A stretch of 64,000 nt of DNA from Paraburkholderia sp. BL9I2N2 (lineage in GTDB: Bacteria; Pseudomonadota; Gammaproteobacteria; Burkholderiales; Burkholderiaceae), in the NCBI RefSeq assembly GCF_004339745.1, contig NZ_SMGP01000002.1, positions 620,001 to 684,000 of the forward strand, in the 5' to 3' direction. Made by a program: the position numbers and the translations under genes. Below are positions 25,830 to 35,267 of this stretch, one piece after another; the first letter of the stretch is position 1; each line of letters starts with the position of its first letter. Under the pieces are notes generated by a model that was given only the letters and a program-made list of their open reading frames with translations, ran no database searches and was not told the DNA's origin.

Positions 25830-26618
25830 ATGAAAACACCAATGCCCGCTCTCCCGCAGCGGGCCCTTTTACGCCACGGCGCGCGAATCGCCGCGGCGTT
25901 AGCCATCGCCTTGGCCGCCAGCGCATGCGCGCGCCTCGCCGCGGTCGACTCGAACGCGCTGTGGAAGATCGTCGATTTGCGTTGCGTGCCGTCTCAGCAG
26001 GCCACCGGCACGCCGGGTCAATGCACGTTTGTCGACCTGAACAAACGTTACGCGATCCTGAAGGATATCGTCGGACGCTCGCAGCATCTGCTGATTCCGA
26101 CTGACCGCATTACCGGGATCGAAAGCCCGCTCGTGCTCGCGCCGCACGCGCAGGATTACTGGGTCGACGCTTGGGACGCGCGCACCTATGTCGAGAAGTC
26201 GGTCAAGCGTTCGCTGCCTGACAATCAGCTCAGCCTCGAAATCAACTCGCAATATCGCCGCACGCAGAACCAGTTGCATATCCATATCGATTGCATACGC
26301 GGCGATATCAGCGAAGCGCTCGCGCGCCACGCCAAAGACTCGCCCGATGAGTGGCGCTGGGAGACGCTCGACGGCAATCGCTACCGCATCATGCGCGTGA
26401 CCTCGCTCGAGGGGGCCGACAACCCGTTTCGCATCGTCGCGCGGGACAATCGGGGCGCTGCGGCGATGGCCGGGCAAACCATTCTCGTGACGGGCGCGGG
26501 GCCCTCCGCTCAGAAGGACGGCTGGCTGGTCTTGAATAGCGGGCTCGACGTGGACAACGGCAGCGGCTCGGCAGAAGGCCTGCAGGATCACGCCTGCCGC
26601 GTAGCGGACGCGCCGTAA
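25830..26618 (+). CDS. cdh: CDP-diacylglycerol diphosphatase
   Basis: A 262-residue membrane-anchored or periplasmic enzyme that hydrolyses CDP-diacylglycerol to CMP and phosphatidate. The N-terminus has a hydrophobic helix ending in ALAASAC, possibly a lipobox. The HIT-like motif NQLHIHIDCI near residue 150 and SLPDNQLSLEINS just before it are characteristic of bacterial Cdh. It follows the amidase by 50 bases on the same strand. Confidence 0.9.
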   Translation: MKTPMPALPQRALLRHGARIAAALAIALAASACARLAAVDSNALWKIVDLRCVPSQQATGTPGQCTFVDLNKRYAILKDIVGRSQHLLIPTDRITGIESPLVLAPHAQDYWVDAWDARTYVEKSVKRSLPDNQLSLEINSQYRRTQNQLHIHIDCIRGDISEALARHAKDSPDEWRWETLDGNRYRIMRVTSLEGADNPFRIVARDNRGAAAMAGQTILVTGAGPSAQKDGWLVLNSGLDVDNGSGSAEGLQDHACRVADAP

Positions 26619-26769
26619 GCGCCTGCCCCGCAAGCTCGCAGAGCGCGCCGGTGCTTAGGCCCGCGCGCCTATGCACGTTTGAGCAGATGCATTGCTGAAC
26701 AAATTGGTTCTGGCAACGCGCGCGGGTCCGTAGGATCGGTCTGAACCTGCATTCCGACCGATCCCGCCC

Positions 26770-27753
26770 ATGGCGATTTATCTCGACGACACGCAACGCA
26801 ACGCACTCGCCCGCCTGGCGACAAGCTGGACCTGGCGCACGCAATGGCCGACCTGGGCGCTGATCGTGACGATCTATGGAGGATGGTTCGGCGTGGCGAC
26901 GCATGCGCGCGAGCTCGGCTTGCCGCTCACCGCTTTCCTGCTGGCCCTGCTCGGCACGTGGTACATGTCCTTGCAACATGAACTGCTGCACGGCCACCCG
27001 ACGCGTTCGCCGTTCGTCAACGCTCTGCTAGGGTTCGCGCCGCTCGCCGTGTGGTTTCCCTATGGCATCTATCGCGACTCACATCTTCAGCATCACGACG
27101 ATCCGCATCTGACGCATCCCGAGCGCGACCCCGAGAGCTACTTCGTCAGCGTGCTCGTGTGGCGACGCGCGGGTTGGGCGATTCGCGCACTGCTGACCTT
27201 CCGCAATACGTTTGTCGGGCGCCTGCTGATCGGGCCGGCGTTCGCCATTGCCGCAACAGGCGTGGAAGCGCTGCGTCGAATCAGAAGCGGCGATTGGCGC
27301 GATGTCCCGGTGTGGCTCGCGCACTTCGCCGCACTCGCCGGGCTCACGGCCTGGCTGCAACGTGCGTGTGGGATTCCGGCGTGGGTCTTTGTCGTCGGCG
27401 CGGGGTATGGCGCGCTGTCGTTGGGTTCGATCCGCTCGTTTCAGGAACATCGTGCTGCGCAGGCACACGAGCATCGCACGGTCATCAACGAAGCGGCGTG
27501 GTTCTGGCGTCTGCTGTTTCTGAACAACAACTATCATCTGGTTCATCACGACTTGCCGCATGTGCCGTGGTTTGCGCTTCGAGTCGTCTACGAGACCTCC
27601 CGCCAGCAGTACATAGAACGTTCAGGAGGCTTTCTCGTACAGGGTTATAGCGAGTGGTTGAGGCTCTACGCATACGCACCGGTTGCGCATCCGGTGCATG
27701 GCAATCTGCCCGATTTCATCGAGAGGAATCCGCCTGCTTTCGGCAGGGCGTAG
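26770..27753 (+). CDS. Membrane fatty acid desaturase-family protein
   Basis: A 327-residue integral membrane di-iron enzyme. The three histidine boxes are visible: HELLHGH near residue 72, HLQHH near residue 107, and HLVHHDLPH near residue 256. Four or more hydrophobic segments separate them. A role in lipid or carotenoid oxidation is likely; the exact substrate is not evident. No redox partner gene is adjacent. Confidence 0.9.
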   Translation: MAIYLDDTQRNALARLATSWTWRTQWPTWALIVTIYGGWFGVATHARELGLPLTAFLLALLGTWYMSLQHELLHGHPTRSPFVNALLGFAPLAVWFPYGIYRDSHLQHHDDPHLTHPERDPESYFVSVLVWRRAGWAIRALLTFRNTFVGRLLIGPAFAIAATGVEALRRIRSGDWRDVPVWLAHFAALAGLTAWLQRACGIPAWVFVVGAGYGALSLGSIRSFQEHRAAQAHEHRTVINEAAWFWRLLFLNNNYHLVHHDLPHVPWFALRVVYETSRQQYIERSGGFLVQGYSEWLRLYAYAPVAHPVHGNLPDFIERNPPAFGRA

Positions 27754-27955
27754 CGCAGTGGCGGTCCGAATCGCCGAGCAAACGCGAACCGGGTGGTCTA
27801 CTACCAGCCGCATGCATGCAAAGCTGCCGGTCGATAGAAGACGGTGAACGTCCGCACGCAATCTGCTGAGAGAACATTCGCAGGTGACGCGCCGATACAT
27901 TGATTGTTCGCGCCGGTTCCAGCAGCTGATGTGAAGAGTCTACGGAAACGCACGA

Positions 27956-29887
27956 TCAGGGCGTCCAGCGATAAACAGTAATGCTCGAGCCCTTGACGTT
28001 GTTCTTCGTGACCACGTACTCGCCGGTAGATCGGAGGTATGCCCTGATGCCGTACATCGCATCGATCGCGCTGCTGGCGTCCACGGCACGGCTATTGGTG
28101 TTGACCAGCGTCGTGTCGAGGTTGCCTGTCGCGAGATTGAAGGCATCGATGTTCGGCAAAGCTTGGCCGCTGCCGAACCAGTAGCCGACGAAAAGATAGC
28201 GGCCGGCCGCGTCAATCGACTTGGCGCCGACGTGGGTGAGGTTGATCACCGGATTGGGTGACGTGGTGTTGCCCGCGCTCCAGCCGTGATACACCTCGAT
28301 CCGCGTGCCTATCGAAGTCCAGTCCGTACTCCCGACGACACCCTGCCCGAGAATCATGGTGTCGCTGTCCGCGAGGTAGACGATGCGCGTCAGCGGCTGG
28401 ATGCTCGCGGGAATGCGGATAGGGATGCCGGGTCCCCATGTTGGCTTGCCGCTGGCGTCGAAGCCGGTCAGCGGGTAGTGGTAGATGAAGCCCGTCTTAT
28501 CCAGACCGGCCCAGACGCCCCCCTTGCTGTCGATGTTGAATCCGTCCCTGACCGCCGCGGTCGTTTTGAACGCCGGACCAGGAAGCGTGGCGTCCGGTAT
28601 GGCGATGTAGCCATTCGCAGCATTGAAGTGGAAGAAGTAGAAGATATCGGGATTCTGGCCGGACGCCACGAGGATCCGGTTGGCACCGACGGTGGCAAGT
28701 TGACCGAAGTGCTCGTCCCGTGAGTGATCGTTCATGTTGATGCGCGGGTCCGATGGGTAAGTGAACGGATCGACGGTGTTCGCGACGAAGGTGCCTCCAG
28801 CGCTGCCGCTGTAGATGTTGGTGCCGCCATAGAACAAGGCGCCATCCGTGGCCGGGTCCGGGGCGGCGATGCCCTCGAGGTTGAGGGACTGAAGCGTCCA
28901 CCGCAGGTTGCCGGCACTGTTATACGCATGAATGTCGGTGCCTCCATTGCGGCCGAGGTCCCAGCTTCCGCCCCACGGGTTGTTGAGCACATAGAGGTTG
29001 CCCGCGGTGTCCTTGCCGATGCCAGTGACGCGGGTGAAGCGCTTCGCGCCGACCTGGCCTTTGATTCCCGTCGTGGTGTCGAGATAGCCGCCCTGAATGC
29101 CGAATGTACCGGCCAGCGTCGGCGTGCCCGAGAGTTTGTAGCGCTTGATGTTCATGTCGGGGCCCTCGTCCCCTATCATGAGTTGCCCCGACAATGCATC
29201 GAAATAGAGCGACGATGGCTGCGATCCACTGGGCATACGGATGGTGTTCAGCAGCGCGCCAGTCGGACTGAACTCGACAGTCGAGCCCTCGCTCTTCTGA
29301 GCAACCCAGACGTTGCCCGCGGCATCCAGGGCGAGCGCGCCCGGCCCCGACACGTTGATGTCCCGCTTCCAGACACCGTCGGTGGTGTAGATGCGGACGC
29401 GATTGCCATAGAAGTCGCTCGCATAGAGGAGCGAGCCCGCCGTGGCGAGTCCGGTGATGACGTCGACCCGAGGCTGGTTGGTCGACGCACTGACCTGAAT
29501 CAAAAGATCGCGAGCCTTGGTGGTGCGGTTGTATCGTCCCACCGCGCCGCTTCCGTACGACCCGCCGGGCTGCAGTGCCGCGAAGATCGACGTCGCGTTG
29601 CCCGTGATCGCGCCGCCCTGAAACTCGCCGTGCGCGCCGATCGAGCCGAGGCTCTTGCCGTTCTGGTAGATCGCGACGCCACCCTCGAACTCGTCCCACA
29701 TGGATGCCGTATAGATGACGCCCTCGGGCGCGACCCACATGGAACGCGCGGTGTTACCCACGTGGGCGGCGAGAGTCCCATAGGTGTTCGCCAGCCAGTC
29801 GGTGGTATTTTGCGCCTGACAGGCCGGCGCAATCGTGGCGATCGCTGCGGCGAAGAGCGCAGCATGAATTCGTTTTTTTTGCACCAT
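27956..29887 (-). CDS. Secreted beta-propeller (NHL-like) protein
   Basis: A 643-residue exported protein. The signal peptide follows the ATG at 29887 and ends CQAQ; AGGAGA lies nine bases upstream, so the in-frame start at 29917 is not used. The mature chain has repeated segments of the kind LALDAAGNVWVAQ, GIGKDTAGNLYVLNN and GFNIDSKGGVWAG, typical blades of NHL/SMP-30 propellers. No catalytic motif recognised and no operon partner. It may bind a ligand or surface polymer. Confidence 0.75.
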   Translation of the reverse strand: MVQKKRIHAALFAAAIATIAPACQAQNTTDWLANTYGTLAAHVGNTARSMWVAPEGVIYTASMWDEFEGGVAIYQNGKSLGSIGAHGEFQGGAITGNATSIFAALQPGGSYGSGAVGRYNRTTKARDLLIQVSASTNQPRVDVITGLATAGSLLYASDFYGNRVRIYTTDGVWKRDINVSGPGALALDAAGNVWVAQKSEGSTVEFSPTGALLNTIRMPSGSQPSSLYFDALSGQLMIGDEGPDMNIKRYKLSGTPTLAGTFGIQGGYLDTTTGIKGQVGAKRFTRVTGIGKDTAGNLYVLNNPWGGSWDLGRNGGTDIHAYNSAGNLRWTLQSLNLEGIAAPDPATDGALFYGGTNIYSGSAGGTFVANTVDPFTYPSDPRINMNDHSRDEHFGQLATVGANRILVASGQNPDIFYFFHFNAANGYIAIPDATLPGPAFKTTAAVRDGFNIDSKGGVWAGLDKTGFIYHYPLTGFDASGKPTWGPGIPIRIPASIQPLTRIVYLADSDTMILGQGVVGSTDWTSIGTRIEVYHGWSAGNTTSPNPVINLTHVGAKSIDAAGRYLFVGYWFGSGQALPNIDAFNLATGNLDTTLVNTNSRAVDASSAIDAMYGIRAYLRSTGEYVVTKNNVKGSSITVYRWTP

Positions 29888-30176
29888 GACTGCTGCTCTC
29901 CTGGATCTAGCGATCATTCACGTGAATGACCTCATTAACTCGCGACGCATAGCGTGCAATTCGCGCCTCCTCATTTTTAGATCATATTGAGGATGGACTC
30001 CAGAGCTTCGTACAGTTCATGTGTTCTTTCGGTCAGGACCTCTTGAGCGAAGGTCGACCGTTTCCTGTTGGCAGCTAACAGGCTCATGCAAGCGGCATAC
30101 GCGACTCATTCGGCGCGGGTCTGAGCCGCGTTAGCGCGCGGCTTGCAACCTCGCGTGACAAACGCAAGGCGCCAAT

Positions 30177-31445
30177 TTAACTCCTCGTCGATGACAGTTC
30201 GATGCGCTTGCGCTGCAAGAACCGGCGCACGGCCGGATCGCGTTCGAGTCCGATCGCGAGATCGTAAGCGCCGAGCGCTTCGGCCGTCGCGCCGGCACGC
30301 GCGAGCAGATCGGCGCGCGCGGCCCAGTACGGCTGATAGTCGGCCAGCCGCGGATCGTGCGCATACGGTTCGAGCGCGTCGAGCGCCGCCTGCGGGCCGT
30401 CACGCTCGGCCAGCGCAAGCGCGCGGTTCACCGCGACCACCGGTGATGCTGCAATCGTAAGTAGCGCATCGTAGAGCTGCACGACCTCGTCCCAGTTCGG
30501 CCGATGCGTCCGGCAGCGATGGACGTGCGCGGACTGCAGCGCGGCCTCGAGCTGAAAGCGTCCGATTGCGTTGAGCGTGTTCGCGCGCCGCAGCAGTGCA
30601 TTGGCTGCGTCGATCATCGGCGCGTTCCATGTCGCCGGATCCTGAGCCGACAGCGGCACGTAGTCGCCGGCCGCATCGCGTCGCGCATCGCGCCGCGCCT
30701 GCGCATACAGCATCAGCGCGAGCAGACCAAGCGTCTCTGGTTCCTCCGGCAGCAACTCGACGAGCAGTCGTGCAAGAAACAGCGCCTCGCCGGCAAGATC
30801 GCGCCGCGCGGTATCGCCGCCGACCGGATCGGTCCACCCTTCCGCATACGCCGCATAGACCGCTTCCAGCACCGCGGCGAGCCGGCCGGGCAACTCCTCG
30901 CGCTCGGGTACGCTGAACGGAATGCCCGCTTCGCGAATCTTGTTCTTTGCCCGCACAAGGCGCTTGCTCATCGCGGCCGGCGACATCAGGAACGCGGACG
31001 CAATCGTCTTCGCTTCGAGCCCCAGCACCACCTGCAGCATCAGCGGCGTGCGAATCGCGGCCTCGAGCGCGGGGTGCGTGCACGCGAACAGCAGCGCAAG
31101 CCGCCGGTCGGGCAACATGCCTGCTTCACGCTCGTCGATCTCGTCGGCGAGGATCGCCAGCTGGTTCACCACTTCGTCGCCGACACGGCGATGACGCGCG
31201 CCATCGACCGCCCGGCGGCGCGCAACCGTCATCAGCCACGCTTCGGGATTCGCGGGGCAGCCGCGCTGCGGCCAGTCCGCGAGCGCGGCCGCAAACGCGT
31301 CGGCCAGCGCGTCCTCGGCCGCGGCGACGTCGCGCGTGCGCATCGCCAGCAGCGCGACGAGCTTGCCGTAACTGCGGCGCGCGACCGCCTCGGCAATCGC
31401 ATGCGCGGCGCCGTCAGCGTCACGGTCGGCGCCGCCCGGACTCAT
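30177..31445 (-). CDS. ECF RNA polymerase sigma factor, ECF42-like
   Basis: A 422-residue sigma factor much longer than ordinary ECF factors. Region 2 is in the first 90 residues (EDALADAFAAALADWPQRG and PEAWLMTVARRRAVDGARH), and region 4 around 115-175 includes LGLEAKTIASAFLMSPAAMSKRLVRAK. A C-terminal domain of about 200 residues (LALAERDGPQAALDALEPYA) looks TPR-like. This layout, together with a DGPF-domain gene, defines the ECF42 group. The start overlaps the end of that gene by four bases (ATGA). Confidence 0.9.
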   Translation of the reverse strand: MSPGGADRDADGAAHAIAEAVARRSYGKLVALLAMRTRDVAAAEDALADAFAAALADWPQRGCPANPEAWLMTVARRRAVDGARHRRVGDEVVNQLAILADEIDEREAGMLPDRRLALLFACTHPALEAAIRTPLMLQVVLGLEAKTIASAFLMSPAAMSKRLVRAKNKIREAGIPFSVPEREELPGRLAAVLEAVYAAYAEGWTDPVGGDTARRDLAGEALFLARLLVELLPEEPETLGLLALMLYAQARRDARRDAAGDYVPLSAQDPATWNAPMIDAANALLRRANTLNAIGRFQLEAALQSAHVHRCRTHRPNWDEVVQLYDALLTIAASPVVAVNRALALAERDGPQAALDALEPYAHDPRLADYQPYWAARADLLARAGATAEALGAYDLAIGLERDPAVRRFLQRKRIELSSTRS

Positions 31446-31813
31446 GCAGCGGATGGCGCATCATAAGGCGCAGTCCAGACCGGGCGCACTTCCATGAGGC
31501 CGTGCGCCGCGCCGGGACAACGCGACGCCCACGCGATCGCCGCGTCCAGGTTGGGCACGTCGATCAGGTAGTAGCCGGCGAGTTGTTCCTTCGAATCGGA
31601 ATAAGGTCCGTCCAGCACCTGCGGCTTACCGTCGACGAGCCGCACCGTGGTGGCCGTGCTCGTCTGCTGGAGCCGGTTGGCGCCCACCAGCGCGTCCGCT
31701 TTTTTCAACGATTCGGTGTACGCCTGATAGGCGGCAACCCCTTGCTGCCGCTCGCTGTCGGTCATCTGGTTCCAGCCGTTTTCTTCCGAATAGATCATCA
31801 ATAGGTATTGCAT
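31442..31813 (-). CDS. DGPF/YCII-domain protein
   Basis: A 123-residue cytoplasmic protein of the YCII-related family. The motif reads DGPYSDSKEQLAGYYLIDV near residue 68, the variant of DGPF. ECF42 sigma genes are regularly paired with such proteins, which are thought to be targets or partners of the sigma factor. GGAGG precedes the ATG and the stop overlaps the sigma start, so the two are translationally coupled. Confidence 0.88.
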   Translation of the reverse strand: MQYLLMIYSEENGWNQMTDSERQQGVAAYQAYTESLKKADALVGANRLQQTSTATTVRLVDGKPQVLDGPYSDSKEQLAGYYLIDVPNLDAAIAWASRCPGAAHGLMEVRPVWTAPYDAPSAA

Positions 31814-32397
31814 ATGAGCCTCCGTCATGGGGTTAAGGCGGCTGAATGGCATCGGGCCGCCATTACAATGACGCTCGGACCGCATGCTGACGGACAGGCG
31901 GCGTTAAAAAAATCGCGAATGGCGCACCCGTGTCAATCGGTCGCCTCCGTCCAGGACCCTGCGCGCGGTCACTTCGGGCGAGCCCGCCATCCGCTCCGCG
32001 CGGCTATCAATTTCACCGCACCATTGCAGACTGCATTAAAGCCCGGTTCCCGCAGGTGTCGCAACAATCTCGGTGAGGATATCTGACTTTCAACTGTTCC
32101 ACGCTTGAGACCCACCAAGGTCGCTCGACTTCTCCCGCAATTGCTCTATCGATAACCTGCCGAGTAACTCGAAGAGTCAATAACTACACCTTGAAGCTGT
32201 CGATCAGGTGACACCCGGCCCGCGGTCCGTTTCACCGGCGACGATGCCTGACTGTCGGCAACGGCCGATTGCACGACAGCGGCGATTACGGATGTACAAA
32301 CCCCTCCACCTCCTGCAAGAATGCGGGGCAACGAGGGCTCCACGATCCGATCCGCGCACGGCGCCCCGCAACCTGAGCCAAAAGTAGGAGTGCGTCC
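31814..32397. other. Divergent intergenic stretch
   Basis: 584 bases between the divergent DGPF gene and the exported protein at 32398. No coding sequence is supported. On the minus strand a TTGACA (about 31928-31933) lies upstream of the DGPF gene but has only a poor T-rich -10 after 17 bases. Confidence 0.5.
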
Positions 32398-33324
32398 ATG
32401 AGCAGGCTTGCCAAATCTGCAGCAAGCAACCGCAGTCAGTGGCTGATGGCCGCGATGCTGGCGGTGCTCTGCTGCCTGTGCCAGAGCGCCTTCGCGCAAG
32501 CGGCCGGCAACGCAGCGAGCCTGCGCGACAAATACCAGAGTCTGACGCAGCAGCTCGCGCACAACCAGTTCCAGCGACCGCTCTACCTCGAATCGCAGGA
32601 GTTGCCCTCGGCGCTCAAGGGCGATATTTACGGTGTGCTCAACTATCCGTTCGCGACGGTCGACGGCACGCTCAACGACCCGACTCAGGGCCCGGCCAAC
32701 TGGTGCGACGTGCTGATCCTGCACCTGAACACCAAGTACTGCCATGCATCGACGAGCGCCAGCGGTACGGTCCTCGCGGTGAACATCGGCAAGAAAACCG
32801 AGGAATCGCTTTCCTCGTCCTACCGTGTGCAATTCAACTATCGGCCGGCCGCGACCAACCCGGATTATCTTCGCGTGGAACTCTCCGCCGCCACGGGTCC
32901 GCTGAGTACGAAAGACTACCGTATCGTGATGGAGGCGATACCCGTGGGCGATAACCGCACCTTTATCCATCTGACCTACGCCTACGGCTATGGCACGACA
33001 GGACGGCTTGCGATGAAAACCTATCTGGCGACCATCGGCAGCGACAAGGTTGGCTTTTCCTCCACGCCCGATCAGTCGACGGGCGAGACGCAGTACATCG
33101 GCGGCGTGCGCGGCCTGGTGGAACGCAATACCATGCGCTATTACCTAGCCATCGATGCGTACCTGGGTGCGCTTTCCAGCCCGCCCAACGCCCGCCTCGA
33201 AAAACGCCTCACCGACTGGTTCGATGCGACCGAGCAGTATCCGCGGCAATTGCACGAGGTCAGCCGCGCCGACTACATGCAAATGAAGCACAACGAGTAT
33301 CAACGTCAGCAGACCGCCCAGTAG
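32398..33324 (+). CDS. Exported protein of unknown function
   Basis: A 308-residue protein with a signal peptide (hydrophobic WLMAAMLAVLCCLCQSAFA, cleavage after AFA). The mature part is mixed alpha/beta, with two cysteines around NWCDVLILHLNTKYC that may form a disulphide, and YAYGYGTTGRLAMKTYLAT in the middle. It ends in a charged helix. I do not recognise a named domain. It stands alone between a divergent and a convergent gene. Confidence 0.7.
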   Translation: MSRLAKSAASNRSQWLMAAMLAVLCCLCQSAFAQAAGNAASLRDKYQSLTQQLAHNQFQRPLYLESQELPSALKGDIYGVLNYPFATVDGTLNDPTQGPANWCDVLILHLNTKYCHASTSASGTVLAVNIGKKTEESLSSSYRVQFNYRPAATNPDYLRVELSAATGPLSTKDYRIVMEAIPVGDNRTFIHLTYAYGYGTTGRLAMKTYLATIGSDKVGFSSTPDQSTGETQYIGGVRGLVERNTMRYYLAIDAYLGALSSPPNARLEKRLTDWFDATEQYPRQLHEVSRADYMQMKHNEYQRQQTAQ

Positions 33325-33442
33325 ATTGCGCAGCGGCGCGGGCGTCGTTGGGACCGGCAGGTTCTGTGAGGTCGCGCAATGGATTCGGAAGCGCGTCGTC
33401 CGATATCAATCCTCGCCGGCGTTCCACTGGCGCCGTCACGAC

Positions 33443-34063
33443 TCAAAGTTTTGATCCCTTGGCAAGACCGAGTTTTTCCATTGCCTCATGTGCATCGATC
33501 ACCAGCGTAGCGATCTCGCTCACCGTGACCCGGAGACTTGTCGCTCTCGAGCGAATGTGCTCGTAGGCTTCATTTTCGCTGAGCTGGTGCGCCTCCATGA
33601 GGATGCGGATGGCCTTCTCGACGTGGCGTCGCGCCTTGATCGCTTCCTCGAGCTTCGCGACCTTGCTGTGCAACCGCTGCTGATAGCCTGAGGACGCGCG
33701 CGCGAGCACCAGGGTGCTCAGGATGCCGGTGGAACGGTAGGGCTTCGTGATGACGCCATGCGCCTGCGTATCCACCAGCATTTTTAGCGCCGTTGGATTC
33801 TCGTAGTCGGATAGCGCGATCAACGTTGCTTCGGTATCGGCTGCGCACCAGTTGCCCGCGCTGCGGGTTTCGGGGCCGACGAGAAAGAAAATCGCGTCGA
33901 CATCGGCCGGCAGCTGCGACGGAAACGGCCAGAGCACGCGCACCGGACAGCCGATGCGGCGCAACTGCTCTTCCAGAACAATGCGGTCGTCGCCCGGCGG
34001 ATGAATCACGAGGACGCGCAGCGTGCGTAGATCGTCGAAAAGGCGACGGGCCCCCGTGCTCAT
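33443..34063 (-). CDS. amiR: ANTAR-domain transcription antiterminator, AmiR-like
   Basis: A 206-residue RNA-binding regulator. Residues 1-125 resemble a receiver domain lacking the usual phospho-accepting pocket, a coiled coil follows, and residues 140-195 form the ANTAR three-helix domain (RILMEAHQLSENEAYEHIRS). AmiR-type proteins bind paired hexaloop hairpins in a leader RNA and prevent termination. The gene is the last of the operon, overlaps the AmiC-like gene by four bases and has GGAG upstream. The likely target is the leader at 42215-42293. Confidence 0.9.
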   Translation of the reverse strand: MSTGARRLFDDLRTLRVLVIHPPGDDRIVLEEQLRRIGCPVRVLWPFPSQLPADVDAIFFLVGPETRSAGNWCAADTEATLIALSDYENPTALKMLVDTQAHGVITKPYRSTGILSTLVLARASSGYQQRLHSKVAKLEEAIKARRHVEKAIRILMEAHQLSENEAYEHIRSRATSLRVTVSEIATLVIDAHEAMEKLGLAKGSKL

Positions 34064-35235
34064 ACCGATTCTCCATCGAGCCAGAATTCCGCGAATCCGT
34101 ACGACGTCAGATACGGATCAGGTTTGATCGGACCTCGCCCCTCCCAGACTATGTCGAACGAGCCGTCCGGCCGGCACACGGCAATGCGCGGCGTCAGTAT
34201 CGCGTGATTGTTCTCCGGGTCGATTTTCAGCAGCCCTTCCGGCGAATCGAATTCGACTTCGTGCACCGCCTCCACCAGCTTCGCCGTATCGAGACTTCCG
34301 CTACGGGCCAGCGCCAGCGCAAAGAGATGCACCTGGTTGTACGCCATCTCCGACCACATGCTGGCCGGTTGATCGCCGAATCGCGCATGCCATGATTTCA
34401 GAAAGCGCTCATTACTCGCGAGGTTCAGCGTGTTGACGTAACTCGCCGAGATGATGTGGCTGCCGCATAGTTCGGGGCCAATCATCCGCGTTTCGCCTTC
34501 GGTCATCGTCAAGCTTGCAATCGGAATCTGTGCAGGGTCGATACCGTGCTCGCGATACAGCCGATAAAAAGCACGCGCACCTCGCCCGATCAGAGTGGAG
34601 AACACGACGTCGGGCTCGACGCTCCTGATCTGCCGCACCACTTCTTCCAGCGCCGCCGGATCTGCGTCGCTCGGCAGATAGAGTTCTTCCACGATTTCAC
34701 CGCCATGCTGCTCGACCATGTCGCGCATGATCCGGTTCGATTCTCGCGGATAGATGTAGTCGGCGCCCACCAGAAAAAAACGGCGGCCATGATTGCGCAG
34801 CAGGTAGGCCGCCAGTTGCATGCTGTTCTGGTTCGGCACCGCGCCGGTGTAGATCACGTTGGGCGAATACTCAAACCCTTCGTAGATCGAGCAGTACCAT
34901 AGCAATGCGTTGGTGCGCTCGATCACCGGCAAAACCGCCTTTCTGCTCGACGAGGTCGAACAGCCGAAAATCACGGTCACGTCGTCTTCCTGCAACATCC
35001 GGGTGGCGAGCCGGCGGTATTCATCGGGATCGCTCTTCGGATCGTAAACAACGGGGTCGAGCAGGCGCCCGCTCACTCCGCCGGCCGCGTTGACTTCTTC
35101 AATCGCGAGCGCCGTGCCGAAAAAATGCTCCGACTCGGTTGCCGAAGTCACGCCCGTGCGCGAGTACAACACGCCGATGCGCCAACCATCGTCCGCGGGC
35201 GCCGGATTGGCCGACTGTCGCGAGCTTGCCTCCAT
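34060..35235 (-). CDS. amiC: AmiC-like amide sensor (cytoplasmic binding protein)
   Basis: A 391-residue protein of the type I periplasmic-binding fold but with no signal peptide, as in AmiC of Pseudomonas, which holds AmiR inactive until an amide binds. GVLYSRTGVTSATESEHFFG at the start and IYTGAVPNQNSMQLAAYL near residue 125 are typical. AAGGAGG lies seven bases before the ATG. Stop and start overlap with the ANTAR gene, which fits a sensor-antiterminator complex made at fixed ratio. Confidence 0.9.
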   Translation of the reverse strand: MEASSRQSANPAPADDGWRIGVLYSRTGVTSATESEHFFGTALAIEEVNAAGGVSGRLLDPVVYDPKSDPDEYRRLATRMLQEDDVTVIFGCSTSSSRKAVLPVIERTNALLWYCSIYEGFEYSPNVIYTGAVPNQNSMQLAAYLLRNHGRRFFLVGADYIYPRESNRIMRDMVEQHGGEIVEELYLPSDADPAALEEVVRQIRSVEPDVVFSTLIGRGARAFYRLYREHGIDPAQIPIASLTMTEGETRMIGPELCGSHIISASYVNTLNLASNERFLKSWHARFGDQPASMWSEMAYNQVHLFALALARSGSLDTAKLVEAVHEVEFDSPEGLLKIDPENNHAILTPRIAVCRPDGSFDIVWEGRGPIKPDPYLTSYGFAEFWLDGESV

Positions 35236-35267
35236 TTTGCTTCCTCCTTGCACCGCTTCCTCGTTTC

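Noticed and set aside
28724..29929. Plus-strand frame of 401 codons opposite the beta-propeller
   Set aside because: No ribosome-binding site and no family-like content. The opposite strand has repeats and a signal peptide.
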